Assembly: GCA_020310875.1 (NCBI GenBank) | Contig: CM035415.1 | Span: 195,052,432 to 195,116,431 of the forward strand | Length of the DNA: 64,000 nt | Source: Ceratopteris richardii | Lineage: Eukaryota; Streptophyta; Polypodiopsida; Polypodiales; Pteridaceae | Direction: 5' to 3' | Part shown: piece by piece, positions 43,520 to 55,312 of the stretch | How the letters are laid out: each line of letters starts with the position of its first letter | Numbering within the stretch: the first letter of the stretch is position 1 | Made by a program: the position numbers and the translations under genes | The notes under the pieces: generated by a model | Seen by the model: the letters and a program-made list of their open reading frames with translations, nothing else | The model's database searches: none | What the model was told of the DNA's origin: nothing

Positions 43520-44449
43520 TCATCCTTTGCTAGACTTTCTAGCCTTCTTAGTAGTCCCTTTGAATGCTTTCAACTCGTCGTTGGTCATGGCACGCTCAAT
43601 CGGCAAATCATATGCCAAGCACATATATATAATTCTTGTAAGCGCGCAACATCCATTGATGACCTTCTTTCTTTCCCATCTATGTTGTGCTAAGTACAAT
43701 TGATCAATTATCCAGCTTGCAAGGTCTACTGTTTGAGGGCCAATGCATGCTAAGTATAATCCAAACCAGATTCTTTTGTGGGGCATGGTAAATCTATCCT
43801 GAGCGGGGAAAGCAAAATGCTGCATGCATATCCTCAACGGTTTGGAGAGCTCAGGGGTTATAGCTGAAATATCCTCCCACTTAGTAACATCACCGCGTTT
43901 CATTGGCTCTAGAACTAGCCATTCGCGCTCTGTCGGAGTGTGTGTTCCATGTATTTTGAGAGCTGAACGAATTAAATCTTTGGACAAATAAAACCTTCTG
44001 AATGGAGGGTCATTCACCAAGGATGGCAACATAAATGTGCCGGGTAGGTCCTTGTTCTCCGAAGCAGTCAAAGTGGTTACTAAGTAAAAGCATCTGTAAA
44101 AGTCAGGCTTAGGCAAAGGATCACTAAAATGCATTAGGTCTGCTGTATTCTGCAATCCTTTGAATTCTCTTGAAAAGAACTCGTACTTGGCCCATGTACG
44201 ATAATCAAAGGCCAAGTTGGCTTCAAATATAAAATCTGCGTCCGCTAACGGTCCTGCAAGTCCTTGGAACTAGTGGGAATTCCGATGAATTTTCTCAGTA
44301 TACCCTCTAGGAGGGTCGTCAATCGGCATCGGTCCTGGAAATCCTTGGAACTCCGGTGGTTGAGCCGTCGGATGGGGCTCCGCTAGTAAATCCCCAATGT
44401 TGGCCATTGGTGCACTAGGGCCCGCTTCTGATTGTCCTTCTGCTTGCAT
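43520..44449 (-). pseudogene. Element D accessory ORF, segment 1 (N-terminal helical domain)
   Basis: The likely start is ATG 44449 (MQAEGQSEAGPSAPM); the frame has a TAG near 44270 and is then open to 43520. Blocks include LPKPDFYRCFYLVTTLTASE, REWLVLEPMKRGDVTKWED and the hydrophobic helical RIWFGLYLACIGPQTVDLAS and CALTRIIYMCLAYDLP. E's accessory ORF has a comparable domain (ALQFLVAILNLQ and RGDLPRSR-like), suggesting shared ancestry in the env position. The basic end KKARKSSKG could be a nuclear signal. Function unknown. Confidence 0.7.
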
Positions 44450-44857
44450 GATGTATGATGCGAGTGTGTGGCGGATCTGCTACAAAAGATTAACACATTA
44501 GCATGGAAATTAATTATGATCCCATTAAAGTGAGACCGCAATCCCTTTCCATAACCGATGTGTAACCCGTGTAGCCGAGTGTTGTAATGTGATTGATGAA
44601 ATGCTTCTTGCTGAACTAGTGCAGGTCTCTAGACACCTACATGCTTTCAGATGATACATGCATTTCTTGATGAGGTGTTATTACAGATAATGTTGGGTTA
44701 TAGTGTGTGGATTTATACAAGGTTCGGTCATGAATGAGTTATTACATGGTTGTAGATTAGTCGGGGTGGGAGTTATGTTAGACAATGGGTTAGGAGAAGA
44801 CTTCTGGATACGTTTTGGTATCCACTTCCTAAGATTTTGTGATCGGGTGATAGGTCT
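44450..44857 (-). other. Element D spacer with splice-acceptor-like site before accessory ORF
   Basis: Noncoding between pol and the accessory ORF. On the minus strand CTAATGTGTTAATCTTTTGTAG puts an acceptor-like AG at 44481-44480, about 30 nt before ATG 44449. It could join the leader donor at 55262 to make a subgenomic accessory mRNA. Inference only. Confidence 0.5.
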
Positions 44858-45697
44858 CTACAGAGGGACAAAAGATGATATCGGATTTGGTGATATGGAG
44901 GGCTGAAAAGCTTTCCAAAGGGTGTATTTTACATGGCTTGAGGGTTGAGCTATAATACATGGTTTGGGTACCCAAATCTGCGTGGGTGTGGGTCTGTTCA
45001 TAAGGTACTTCTTGGCGATCCAAATTTGTCGAAGGTTCGTATTCGTAGAAGAAGGTCGAGGGGATGTTGGATACTGATTCTGTCTCTGTCTTGACTTCTT
45101 CTTATCAATGTCTGCGTTGTTGAAATCACTCGGTGCTTTCTGTTCTTTCGGCACCCATATTTGTCTTGTGCCACTTACTTTGTGTTGCTGAGACCGCTTT
45201 ACTCTTTGCGTCATCTGATATTGCCATCGGTCTGGGTTCATTCGTCGTGGTTGACTCTGTTGTGGTTGAGGTTGAGAGGTCGAATGGACACTCTGCTTTG
45301 GAAAAGAAGGGAGGTCCAACACTTGTGAAACCTGCCCATTAGGAAGTGAGGCATTCTGTACCACAGATCTAGGCCAGTCCGCAGTAAGTGTGGAAGGATG
45401 GGCACCGCAGAGCGTTTTGCCCATGCGTCCGTTGATGTAACCCACCTGACCGCTGATTGTGTCCATCTGCCCTAGCGGTTGGGTAATTGCCCCTTCTAGT
45501 TTGCAGGAAGCCCCAGGGAAAATCTCCTGACATCCTTCTGATTGACAACTGTGTATAGCCAAGCCCGAGTGGGTTGGTGTAGACGTAACGTGACTGATCT
45601 GACCAAAGATCTTTCGGTCTTCCGACGCATGCATTTCATGGGGTCTAGGGTTACACACCTCAGTCGAAATGCCCTTAGGGAAGTCAAGCGGTATCAC
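44858..45697 (-). pseudogene. pol: Element D pol C-terminus: WVPK-repeat tail
   Basis: Same frame as protease 2, separated by one TAG (about 45700). The C-terminal half has GTRQIWVPKEQ, LRQIWIAKKYL and TQIWVPKPC, matching the tails of A and C. The N-terminal half is Cys/His/Ser-rich and not recognised. It ends at a stop at 44858. Confidence 0.78.
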
Positions 45698-45703
45698 TCG
45701 TTT

Positions 45704-46255
45704 CTAATCTAAGGTTCCAATCTGCAAGGAGCATTGTCTAAGATTTAGGTCCACTGAGTGATCGTATAGCCAATCTTGGCCAAGGATTAGGGGTTCTATC
45801 AGGTCGTCATCATGGCACACTAGTAGCTTCGCTGTCATGGTCACATCCTTAATGAGGATAGGAAGGTCCACCTCACCCATGCAAGGGGTTTCCATGCCTC
45901 CTAGCCCTATGAGGTATGCCTCAATTGGCCGCATTTCTATCCCTGAGTCCTTATAGTGGGACCATCTAATCGCACTAGTTGCTGCACCTGAATCAATTAA
46001 AGCCCTGAGGTTTTGGCAAGGATTACCGTGCTCTAGCCTGACTGTAATGAATGGTCGCTTGTCCACTATGCTAGGATGAGTGGTTGACTTTACTTGACAC
46101 ATGGCCATGGGATATCTGGGTGATGTTTCCAGAGGGTTATAATGTTCTCTCCCTAGTCTTTGTCTTCTTAGCTTCATGCGCTTAATGCGTTCTATGGCTT
46201 CTGCCTGAGCTTCAGCTCGTGTTCTATTTTCTTCCTCCTTACGCTTCTTTGCCAA
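45704..46255 (-). pseudogene. pol: Element D second retropepsin (post-integrase)
   Basis: A Lys/Arg/Glu helical start (AKKRKEEENRTRAEAQAEA), then LRALIDSGAATSAIRWSHYK with an intact DSG motif near 45990, YLIGLGGMETPCMGEVDLPI and EPLILGQDWLYDHSVDLNL. Because D has lost its first protease, this is the only retropepsin left. Bounded by in-frame TAG codons on both sides, each at a CAG or GAT-adjacent position in A. Confidence 0.85.
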
Positions 46256-46291
46256 CGTGAGTCGTCTAAGGATATCCTCAGTAAGAAGTTC

Positions 46292-46582
46292 CTAGTATAA
46301 TTTGACTCTACAGCCACTAATGTAATTAGGCATTATGTCTCCTTCTAAGGTGGCTAATTGTACTGCTCCACTTGTCGAGAGTCTGTTAGTGATCATAGGT
46401 CCATAACCTCGCTTTTCTAATTTCCGTGCGTGTTGCTTCAACGTATATACTAGAACTAAATCTCCTTCTTTCAAGCCTTTATCTTTCACATGCGCATCAA
46501 AATAGGCTTTCTGTTGTTTCTTTGCCGCATATATTCCTGCTACTGCTTTCAGCCTGGTTTCTCCTAATTGTTCCAAGTCCAT
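46292..46582 (-). pseudogene. pol: Element D integrase C-terminal module
   Basis: Matches A at about 35000-35300: RLKAVAGIYAAKKQQKAYFD, KEGDLVLVYTLKQHARKLEK and GYGPMITNRLSTSGAVQLAT (GPY/F-like). Ends at a TAG where A has CAA-GAA. A frameshift at about 46600 separates it from the catalytic core. Confidence 0.85.
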
Positions 46583-47142
46583 TATTCTCGCTGATAATTC
46601 ATGGCCGGTTGTTCTTGTGCAACCTTAAGGGTCGGTATCAAGAAGTCCAAAGGAAGCACAACATTCTGACCAAAAACCATCTTAAAGGGAGTTGCATTGA
46701 GTACGGTCATGTAGGCCACTCGATATGCCCAAACAGTGTGGTGTAACTGTTTGTCCCAATCTGAACGTTTGTTGTTCACGAGTTTCGTCAGTACGTTACA
46801 AAGGATCTTATTAGTGCTTTCAGCCTGACCATTGGCCTGAGGATGATATGGTGCGGATTTCTTGTGAATCACCATAAAATCCTGTAGCAAATATTCAATG
46901 ACTTGGTTTAGAAAGTAAGTTCCGCGATCGCTCATTAACTCTATAGGCAATCCATATCTTGTAAAGACATTCTCAAATAAGAATTTTGCAGTTGTGTGTG
47001 CATCATTCTTTTTTGTGGCTTTTGCCTCTACCCATTTGGTAAGATAATCCGTCACGACAATGATGTATTCAGCATGTGTACCTTTTGCAGGGGGGTTAAT
47101 GGGTCCTACAAAGTCTATACCCCACTTAGAAAATGCACGTCC
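46582..47142 (-). pseudogene. pol: Element D integrase catalytic core
   Basis: Contains DFVGPINPP (about 47100), TDYLTKWVEAKATKKNDAHT, SDRGTYFLNQVIEYLLQDF and HPQANGQAESTNKILC, so the D, D and E positions are kept. A TGA at about 47145 replaces a glycine codon of A (GGA), splitting it from the zinc modules; the frame is the same. Would catalyse strand transfer if intact. Confidence 0.9.
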
Positions 47143-48042
47143 TCACATCATGGGTTTCAATGGCATTTCATCTCTGTGAGTAGGAAACTGAGTTCTTTGG
47201 CACACATCACATCTCTTGACATAGGTATGTGCATCCATGTCAAGAGTGGGCCACCATAATCCTGCAAAGAGGATGGCTTTGATTATCCTATCGGGTCCAA
47301 AATGACCTCCTGCAACACCTTGGTGTGCAGTCTCTAGTATGCTCAGATAATCGCTTTCATGAACACATTGTCTTAGATATCCATCTCGTCCTCTTTTGTA
47401 TAGATTATCGCCAATAAGTGAATAGTCTTGAGCTTCCTGCTCCAGACTGCGTTGTCGAGCTAAGGTCATTCCTTGAGGGAATGTCTTCGTCCTCAAGTAT
47501 GTCACTAAAGGTTCACTCCAGTCTGGTGTGAGAGACACATGATATAACGTCGCATGTTCTACTGGTGGTCTTTCACAATAAACATGGCATTCTTTACACA
47601 ATTTGTAGACGTCTGCTTCCATCGTAGGCCAATATACTCCTAGTCTATGCAGAGTCTGTAATGTTCGATGTTTCGAATGATGTTGCATCAATGCACCTAC
47701 ATGTGCTAATTGCAACCAATTCGCATGTTCTGATTCATCTACACAACAAGCAAGAATCTTTTGATTATCCTGTTTATATATGCTTCCTGCTATGATTTGG
47801 TATCTCTGAGACTTGGTAATCTCTCCTTCCTTGATCCTTATCCTTGGATTCTTGGGTCCATACGTCAGAATAGGGACTATTGGCTTAGCCCATTCTGGTG
47901 CTATCTCAAGGTTAAACAAATATGCATCGGGTAACTCATCCACTACTCCTTGAGGAGCTTCTCCTGAGGTTAATCTTGAGAGGTGGTCAGCTCTAAGATG
48001 TGTCTTTCCTTTCCTGACTACCAGTTCAAAATCGTACTCCAT
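47143..48042 (-). pseudogene. pol: Element D RNase H end and tandem H2C2 modules
   Basis: Starts in the last part of RNase H (MEYDFELVVRKGKTHLRADH). First H2C2: LAHVGALMQHHSKHRT...CKECHVYCERP (the Cys pair is partly altered). Second H2C2: AHQGVAGGHFGPDR...CDVCQRTQ. Both modules are in the same order as in A. Ends at the TGA before the catalytic core. Confidence 0.87.
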
Positions 48043-49280
48043 GAGTAATAGAAACCATCGTATTAATCGTCCTGCGTCACAAAGAACTTGAACTTGTTTG
48101 CTAACAAATAATGTCTGAATTTCTTTACCGCGTAGATCATCCCTAATCCTTCTCGTTCCGTCGTGGTGTAATTTCTTTCTTCTGTGTTCAATTGTCTGCT
48201 CGCGTAAGCTATGGGGAGATCTATATTACCTTCATTCGTGGGTTGTGCTAACACACATCCTATGGCGTAATTGGATGCATCCACATGTAGATGGAATGGC
48301 TTACTCCAATCCGGGGTTGTCAATATAGGTGCTGAGCACAAGCATCGTTTAATTTCATTGAATGAATTTTCACATTCATCTGTCCATTCAAAATTGGTTA
48401 AAAGAGAGTACAAAGGCTTGGCTATGATTGCATACATGTGTATGAATCTCCGATAATAACCACAATGACCCATAAATGACTGTACCTCTTTCACATTAGT
48501 TGGTCTAGGTAATTTTGCAATTACTTTCACCTTTTCTTCATCTGTAAAAATTCCATTCTTTGACACAATGTGTCCTAGAATTTTGCCTTGTCTGACCATG
48601 AAAACACATTTTTCTGGGTTCAAACAAACCTGATATTCTCGACATTTGTCAAATACTTGTCTTAACTCCGGGATATGTGTCTGTCTTACATTTGAATGAG
48701 CACATAAGTCGTCGACATAAACTTCCAAACTCTTGTGTAAGAATTCCTTAAAAACATGACACATGAGTCGCTGGAAAGTGGCGGGTGCATTTGTTAAGTC
48801 AAATGGCATTACACGAAATGCAAATATGCCCCATTCGGTGGCAAAAGCCGTCTTGTGTTGATCTTCAGGAGCAATCGCTACTTGATTATAGCCTGAGAAT
48901 CCATCAAGAAAGTTGTAAACTTCCTTGCCCGCAACTCTTTCCAATAAGTGTTCTGTGATAGGAAGAGGATAACTGTCTCTAATCGTGGCGGCATTAACTT
49001 TTTTAAGGTTAATACATACACACAATTTTCCATTTTTCTTGGGCACTACCACAATGGGGGATACCCACTCGGTATGCTCAATTTCGTAGATGAATCCTGC
49101 TTCTATCAGCCGATCTATCTCCTCTTTAATCTTCGCAACGTAATTATCATTGTACGTGTACGGTTTCTGTTTTGTCGGTTTTGCATCTGGAGTCATAGGG
49201 ATTCTATGAGAACATATGTCTGGATCTACTCCTTTCAAATCTTTGTAACTCCACGCAAAAACATCTCTATATTCGCACAA
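48043..49280 (-). pseudogene. pol: Element D reverse transcriptase and RNase H
   Basis: 405 codons, RT largely intact: VVVPKKNGKLCVCINLKKVN, YNFLDGFSGYNQVAIAPEDQ, YVDD at 48708-48719 and ILGHIVSKNG. RNase H begins FHLHVDASNYAIGCVLAQ. A deletion of about 45 bp relative to A near 48065-48085 removes the TDHQALLYL part of RNase H and shifts the frame. RNase H is therefore inactive. Confidence 0.92.
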
Positions 49281-49292
49281 TAGGGCAACTAA

Positions 49293-49904
49293 TTATTCTT
49301 CTTCTCCAACTGTCAAATCATGCCCTATGTATGTACACTTTTCTTCTTCTCCTTCTATAGCAACTATTATTTTCTTGGTTTTCTCTCGGTTATCATATAC
49401 TTGTCCGTCATTCGCCTTTCTATTAGGCATTCGTACCATGATTCTTCTATCTTCGATTTCATATTTATTGAAGTTCTCGTGTACTTCAAACAAAGGTTCT
49501 TCTTTTTCTGACATGGTTTCTTTCTTCTTTCTTTTCTTGCCTTCACTTTTGCTAATCACTTGGGTGGCTATTCTCACATCACTCATAACTTCTTCCTGTT
49601 TCTGAGGGTGAGTTTCTACTTCGTAAAAATATTCTTCCTCTGATGCAAAGGGTGGGTCCATGATAATTGATTCTAAATCAAAATCACTCGCATCTTCAAA
49701 TGCATCAGTGTTAGGTTCACACTCTTCTAAAATTGAATCACACATGATTGGCTCTATCGTGAAGACTGAAATGTCATAGCCATCCTCGTCATAGTGGGGT
49801 GTCCATTGTTCTTCATTGATGGCTATATCCATGGTTGCTAGGATTTCTGCCCAACCATGGGGTTCGAATTCTTCATCTGGAATTGATTTGCTACATGTTT
49901 CCAC
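49293..49904 (-). pseudogene. pol: Element D acidic linker before RT
   Basis: Matches A at about 26235-26830: IPDEEFEPHGWAEILATMDI, the acidic FEDASDFDLESIIMD and the KGRKRKKKE-type basic run, then EPLFEVHENFNKYEIEDRR. It starts at the junction where about 720 bp, including protease 1, are missing. Role unknown; separated from RT by a stop at about 49285. Confidence 0.82.
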
Positions 49905-51367
49905 AATTCTAGTTTTACCTTTAACAACTCCTCTAGAGTGAGATTACACTGTACTTTAGTGTTCTTGGTCACTTCCGTGTTTCTAGGGATTACTGATTCT
50001 TCATTCCTCACTATTATCGTGGCTGCTCTCATACTAATAGACTTTGCTTCCCAAGGTCCTGTGAACTGAGGTAATTCTTGTAAAGAATTAGATTCAAATC
50101 TTGTGTTTTCGCTCAGTTGTTCTTCCTCTAGACCATCGTAAATAGAGGGAATGTCTTGGGGAAATTGTTCCTGCAAGTCATCTATTTCTTGAATAGGAGG
50201 TTGGGTTCCTTGTTCTTTTCTCCATTTATCTTCTTGGATTTCTCTCAAAAATTCATGTGAATATTTATGTATGGAAGACAAATTGTCTTGACTTTCTGTA
50301 TTGGGTACTTGAGACAGGGATGGTACATTCTTTTCTTGTAGCTCTCGGACAATAGGGTTCCTATGCTGATCCTTTTTCTCTTTGCTCTCTATCAAGTATT
50401 CTAGCCTGTCCATTAGTCCTTGAAAATGTAGTTCCGGTTTTGCCATGTTATTCCAATTAAGATATCTAGAGGCTTCGAACAAAGCTTGTGCTAATTCTAC
50501 CATCTTCATGCAAAGTTTAGTTCTCTCAATTTCTAGATCAGCTTGTGGGTAGTTCTTACTCATTTCAACTACTTGAGGTCCCTCTTTTAATCTAGCCTTA
50601 TATGCACAAAACATCATGTCTAGATTTTCTAGTATGGGTTCCGCTAAAACTGATCCTGATTTCTGAGCTGGATTCTCTTGATTCAATTCCTGTGAAGTCA
50701 ACTCTAGGATTTTGGCTCTAGATTCCTTCAAAATTCCTTCCAACTCTGTTATATTTTTACTCCATTTTCTCTTAATTCTTTCTCTAGAATCTTTCCAAGA
50801 CTTCGTCTTTTTACTACTAGATTCTGCAACTTCACTAGTTCCTACTACTTTCTCTTGATTAAGTTGTTGGTTCCGTAAGAGCGCCTGGGCTCTTGTTATA
50901 GCTTGGATAGGCACGTATGTAGGTTTGGATCCATCTGTGTTGTTTACAATACCTATCACGTTGATTGGTGTCACATTTGAAGCGTTAACTGGGTTCTTAG
51001 GACAATCTTTGATTATGTGCTCTTCGCCACAATCGGCACAAAAGCCTTGGATGTTATAGTATTGTGACTGTCCTGCTATTGGAGGATGTGGACAATCCTT
51101 TATGAATTGATCTCCTTGGCACCTAAAGCATGGTCCTCTAGGGCCCTCTTGTCTCTGTTGTCTTACTTGGGGCTGTGGATTTGGGTTTGTGTACATCACA
51201 TTAGCATAGTCTGGCTCCCAACTAGGTTCCACTAGTGGACTATCATAATGATATGTCTCCACATGTTCTGGTGACTCCGTGTAATATGCGGGTGGACTAT
51301 CTATATGTGTAGAGTCAAAACTGTTTGAGTTCGGGTCACTCTCTGTGATCAAAGGTGAAGAAGGCAC
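49838..51367 (-). pseudogene. gag: Element D gag C-terminal part with knuckles 2 and 3
   Basis: 509 codons. Knuckles GPCFRCQGDQFIKDC (His changed to Gln) near 51120 and CADCGEEHIIKDC near 51030, with three-residue spacing. A Lys/Glu coiled coil (SRERIKRKWSKNITELEGIL) and NSLQELPQFTGPWE follow. The frame ends beyond LWKHVANQ, where the sequence jumps in another frame to the post-protease linker: a deletion that removed retropepsin 1. Confidence 0.85.
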
Positions 51368-53386
51368 TAAGGCCCTACTTAGGTTCTCTTCTGCAGTAGC
51401 GTATTTGACTGAGATGACATTCGCTGGTGGGGGTGGCTGCTGAGCTAAGATAGGTTGAGGTCTCTATTGAGCTTGGTATGGGTAGTTCTGAGGAGGCCTA
51501 TAGTAATAAGGTTGAGCATTGTATTGGCCTTGATACCTACCGGGCTGTGCGTATGTTTGCGGGTAGTTCTGTCTCACAGTCTGTTTGTTGTATGGGCAGT
51601 CTTGTGTTGTATGATTTGTGTATCTTCTCTCAATTGTACAGTATTGGCCACTAGGGTTGGCTTGCGGTTGTGTTGCATTGGGGCACACATTTGCCAAATG
51701 ATTTCCACCACAAGTGTAACAATGTATGTTAGTTGTTAACTTAGGCATCTGTTTACTAGAAACTCCTAGTTTCTGTGCCACTTTTTCTGTTAGGTCTTCT
51801 ATCGAGCTAGACAATTTTGTGGATGCTAGAGATGAACAATCTGAGTCCTTATAGACCTTTGAGAGTTCCAATTCATCTCCTAAGTTGTCCTCAATGTCTA
51901 TACAAATTCTTACACATTGTTCTAGCGTTCTGGGTTCCTTTAGATACACATAGGAGCGTAGTTTAGAGCTCAACAAGCCATCTAGGAACAATGACACTTG
52001 CTTGGCCTGTGAGGGTAGCTCTTGCATTGGACATCTTTCAACATATTGTCTAAACCTACGTCCTGCCAGTCTAACTATTACTTGAGGGGTCTGTTTAAAA
52101 CTATGAATCAATGAAGACGTGTCATGTCTGATTCCACTTTTAGAGAATTAAGTGATGAATGACTCTAAAAAGTGATGGATGTCTCTAAATTGCCTCTGTT
52201 GCAACGATTGGAACCAAGTTAAAGCGGTGTTCTTTAATGTTGGTCCAAATGCATTGTATTGCGTGAACATGTCTTCAACTTTTTTGGCTCTTAGTACTTG
52301 CTTGAATTCTGCAACATGGTCATAGGGATCTCCTGTCCCATCAAAGTAATTTTTCATGGATTTCACTAACTAAGTGGGTCTCAATATTCTTGCATGTTCA
52401 CATGGTCTAGGTAGAGGAAAATCATCTCTACCACCTGGTATTCCATGATCTCTTTGTCTATCCGCTCTATTAGTGTCCGTGGTTGTTCTATCTCTCCCTA
52501 TGGGATGAGTGAAGCTTACTTCGGGTCTTTCTTTATTCTTTTCTCTTTGCATGCCATGGGTTGAGGATGTTCCTGCCCCTTGTTGGTTCGCGTTTACGTT
52601 TGTTTGTGATGGAGGGAATACCAATTCACCTCTCCATGTGTATGTGTTTCTAGCATGGTCAGGCACCACAAAGACTCTTTCTGAAGTCTCATCCAAGTAT
52701 ACAAACTTTCCAGGTGTATCCGGGTCCTTGAACTCATAGATTATAATGGAACCTACCTCGCTAGGTTGTTCCGTTCTGTATCTCCAAAATGCTTCGTCTG
52801 TTTCTTTATTTACAAGCAGCTCTATGCTTTTGTTGTCCTGAGGAGTCCATTCTGGAACTAGTACTCGTGTCAGTATAGATTTCCCTCTAGGTGTTCTAGG
52901 CTCTTCTAATGGTTCTTTTCCTTGAGATTTTGCTTTTGTCTCTATCTGAATCACACCAAACTCATTCGTATTGTTTGGCTGCGTACTTAAGATGTACATC
53001 GTTCCTTCCTTGTCTATGTACGCGTCTCTCTCGAATTTCACCACTGGATGTTCCAATCCAATGGGTTGATCGAGGTTGTGCATTTGCACCACTTGCCTTC
53101 GCAAACCATCCTCATAGATGCGAGCACCTAATCGATTGGTTCGGAGAAACTCTAGTTGAGTCCTATAGGGTCCTTCAGGTCTCTCTAGATATACAACATT
53201 CGACCCTCCTTCTGGTCTTTCTGTTCTAAATGCCATTTTTGATTCGCTAGTATCTAAGCTCTCGTAGGGATAACTAGTGTTCAATTGTTGAGCCCACGAT
53301 CATGCAGTAGTTCTTACACTTGCCTCTGATGATCTAAGGCTTCGTCGGTCTGACTTACCTATATGTTTGCCCGATCTCTGGTTCAT
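51368..53386 (-). pseudogene. gag: Element D gag N-terminal domain, capsid core and knuckle 1
   Basis: Start ATG 53386 (MNQRSGKHIGKSDR). One frame throughout with four stops: TGA near 53305, TAG near 52368, TAA near 52147 and TAG near 51464 in the Gln/Tyr/Pro linker. Capsid core MKNYFDGTGDPYDHVAEFKQ, FKQTPQVIVRLAGRRFRQYV. Knuckle 1 CYTCGGNHLANVC near 51700. Most stops fit C-to-T changes at Gln or Arg codons, as expected from decay of methylated DNA. Confidence 0.86.
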
Positions 53387-53944
53387 TAATTTTCTTCCTT
53401 GCACACTCAGTACATGCTCAGATCGTCAATGATTCTTTGTTATTAATTTCTTGATTCTTTTTAAATTTCTCTAGATTCTTATCTTAATGTATGCGTCAAG
53501 AATTCGACTTTCTATGGTACTTTGAGTTCTCGTTCTGTCAGACTTATGTTCTTTCCTTTAGGTTTTCGTGTCACACACCTTTACTTTAGTCTTGAACTTG
53601 ATAAATTTAATTCTCTTGAACTTGAGCTGTTCCTATCGTCTTGAATCCACAATGCTAACGTTTATCCTAAGCTAAGAATTGACTGAGGGGGCTGAGTAAT
53701 CTTCCAACCTTGAGTCAGCTTTTCTGGTTGCTCTGATGCCCAAGAAGCCGCGCTTCCCAAGCTTTATGCCCTTCACTGCCTTGCTTTGGTTGCCTTTGAT
53801 TGCCCTTGCTAGACCTAGAAAAATTCAATATTAGACCAATATCACAAATGGATGATCAAGCACTTGAGCTTATACACCCTTAAAGTCCCTTAACCTTTGG
53901 CAAAATTTTCTTCCAAAGCCCCCTTTCTTTCCTAGTCCCACAGA
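53387..53944 (-). other. Element D 3' leader with splice-acceptor-like site
   Basis: Noncoding. On the minus strand CTAATATTGAATTTTTCTAG gives a strong acceptor-like AG at 53816-53815 with a branch-like CTAAT. Pairing with the donor at 55262 gives an intron of about 1.45 kb containing the array. Homologous to F 7857-8465. Confidence 0.65.
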
Positions 53945-54120
53945 TGGTCACGCTCAAAATAGCTTATCTAAAAAGAGACGTATTCTTTAAGAAAAAAAAC
54001 AGTTGAGGTCACGTAGTACTCGTCAAGAGCTTTCTAATGAGCTATAAAGCTCAAAAAATGGACTTCGGATGAAAAAGTTATGACCGTTCAGGCCCTCAGG
54101 GGTAAAAACTAACAAACAAG
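53945..54120 (-). promoter_or_regulatory. Element D conserved leader block
   Basis: Shared with A, C and F: minus-strand CATAACTTTTTCATCCGAA, TTTTTTGAGCTTTATAGC and CCTCAACTGTTTTTTTTC. Sits between array and gag. Confidence 0.7.
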
Positions 54121-54234
54121 TTTTTCTTCAAATATGAGCTAAGGGGTCTCCTATGAGTCTAATCACCCAAAAATAACCCAAAAATAGCCCCAAAATTGGC
54201 CAAAAAATCAAACCCTAAAATTTGCATTTGGGTG

Positions 54235-54935
54235 GGCAATCGCGATGGTCTAAGATGATCGCGATGGTCTGGGACCGTCACGATGGTCCACGCGAACCGT
54301 CGCGATGGCATGCTACAATTGTGATGGTCTGATGGAGCGAGCTGTCGCGATGGCGTGAAATGGATGATCGCGATGGCGTGAATGTGAACCGTCACGATGG
54401 CTCGATCAAGCGGACAATCGCGATGGCGTCAGTCAATGGTCAACGTGAACAATCGCGATGGTCCAAAGTGAGCCGTCGCGATGGTCACAGATGCGATGGC
54501 GTGAGCCAATCGCGATGGTCCAAAGTTTGAGTTGTCGCGATGGTGTAAGGGTGTCGTCGCGATGGCATGGCTAGTGAGCAATAGCGATGGTCTAACTTGA
54601 CACGTGGCACTGTCGTGGCGATGGCGTGAGCCAATCGCGATGGTGTGGGGTTGACGGGATCGTCGTGATGGTTAGCGAACCATCGTGATGGTTCAAGTGA
54701 ACCGTCGCAATGGCATGAGACCGTCGCGATGGTCCGGCCGAGCTGTCGCGATGGCGTGAGCCAATCGCAATGGTGTGACACAATCGCGATGGTCTGAGCC
54801 AATCGCGATGGTCCACCAAAATGATAATTTTGCAGATGCATATGTGGATTCCTAGAGGCGCAATGGTCACCTACATGCCTATGAACTCGCTTACCAAAAA
54901 TACCGAAGGTTGCAGACCATCGCGATGGTCTAACA
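54235..54935 (-). repeat. Element D palindrome array, CATCGCGATG type
   Basis: About 700 bp with several dozen units of (A/G)(A/C)(A/C)ATCGCGATGG(T/C), spaced irregularly at about 15-30 bp. Perfect ACCATCGCGATGGT near 54918. On the minus strand units read ACCATCGCGATTG. No coding role. Confidence 0.94.
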
Positions 54936-55256
54936 CACTCGGCAGATCTCTGACAGAAAGTGAAATTTTACCTTTTCCAAGCTTTCCTGATGCACTGGAG
55001 CTCTGTACCTGCAAGAAAACTCAAAAACAGACAAGTACACACAAGCACAAAAGCTCTCTCTCACTCTCTCGCATGCACAAATGAGGGGAAATGAGGAGAA
55101 TGGGTGGATATGGTGAATTTTCTGATTTTTTTGGAGATGAAGATGATGATGTGGTGATGAAGATGGAGTGTGGGGGATGTGAAAAACACTAAAAACTAAA
55201 TGAAAACAACAACAAAGACTGACATTTTTACCTTCCAACGCCACTTCTTGTTATAC
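54936..55256 (-). other. Element D leader between donor and array
   Basis: Noncoding; CT/GA-rich simple sequence (about 55050-55160) on either side of a low-complexity GATGAAGATGATG run. Nothing else seen. Confidence 0.6.
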
Positions 55257-55305
55257 TCTTACCATCACACATTCGTCCTAGACTCGATCCCTGGCAACGG
55301 CGCCA
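55257..55305 (-). promoter_or_regulatory. Element D 5' PBS (tRNA-Asp) and donor-like site
   Basis: 55305-55288 reads TGGCGCCGTTGCCAGGGA on the minus strand, one mismatch. GTGATG|GTAAGAG follows, with a donor-like GT at 55262. Confidence 0.9.
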
Positions 55306-55312
55306 AATTTGG

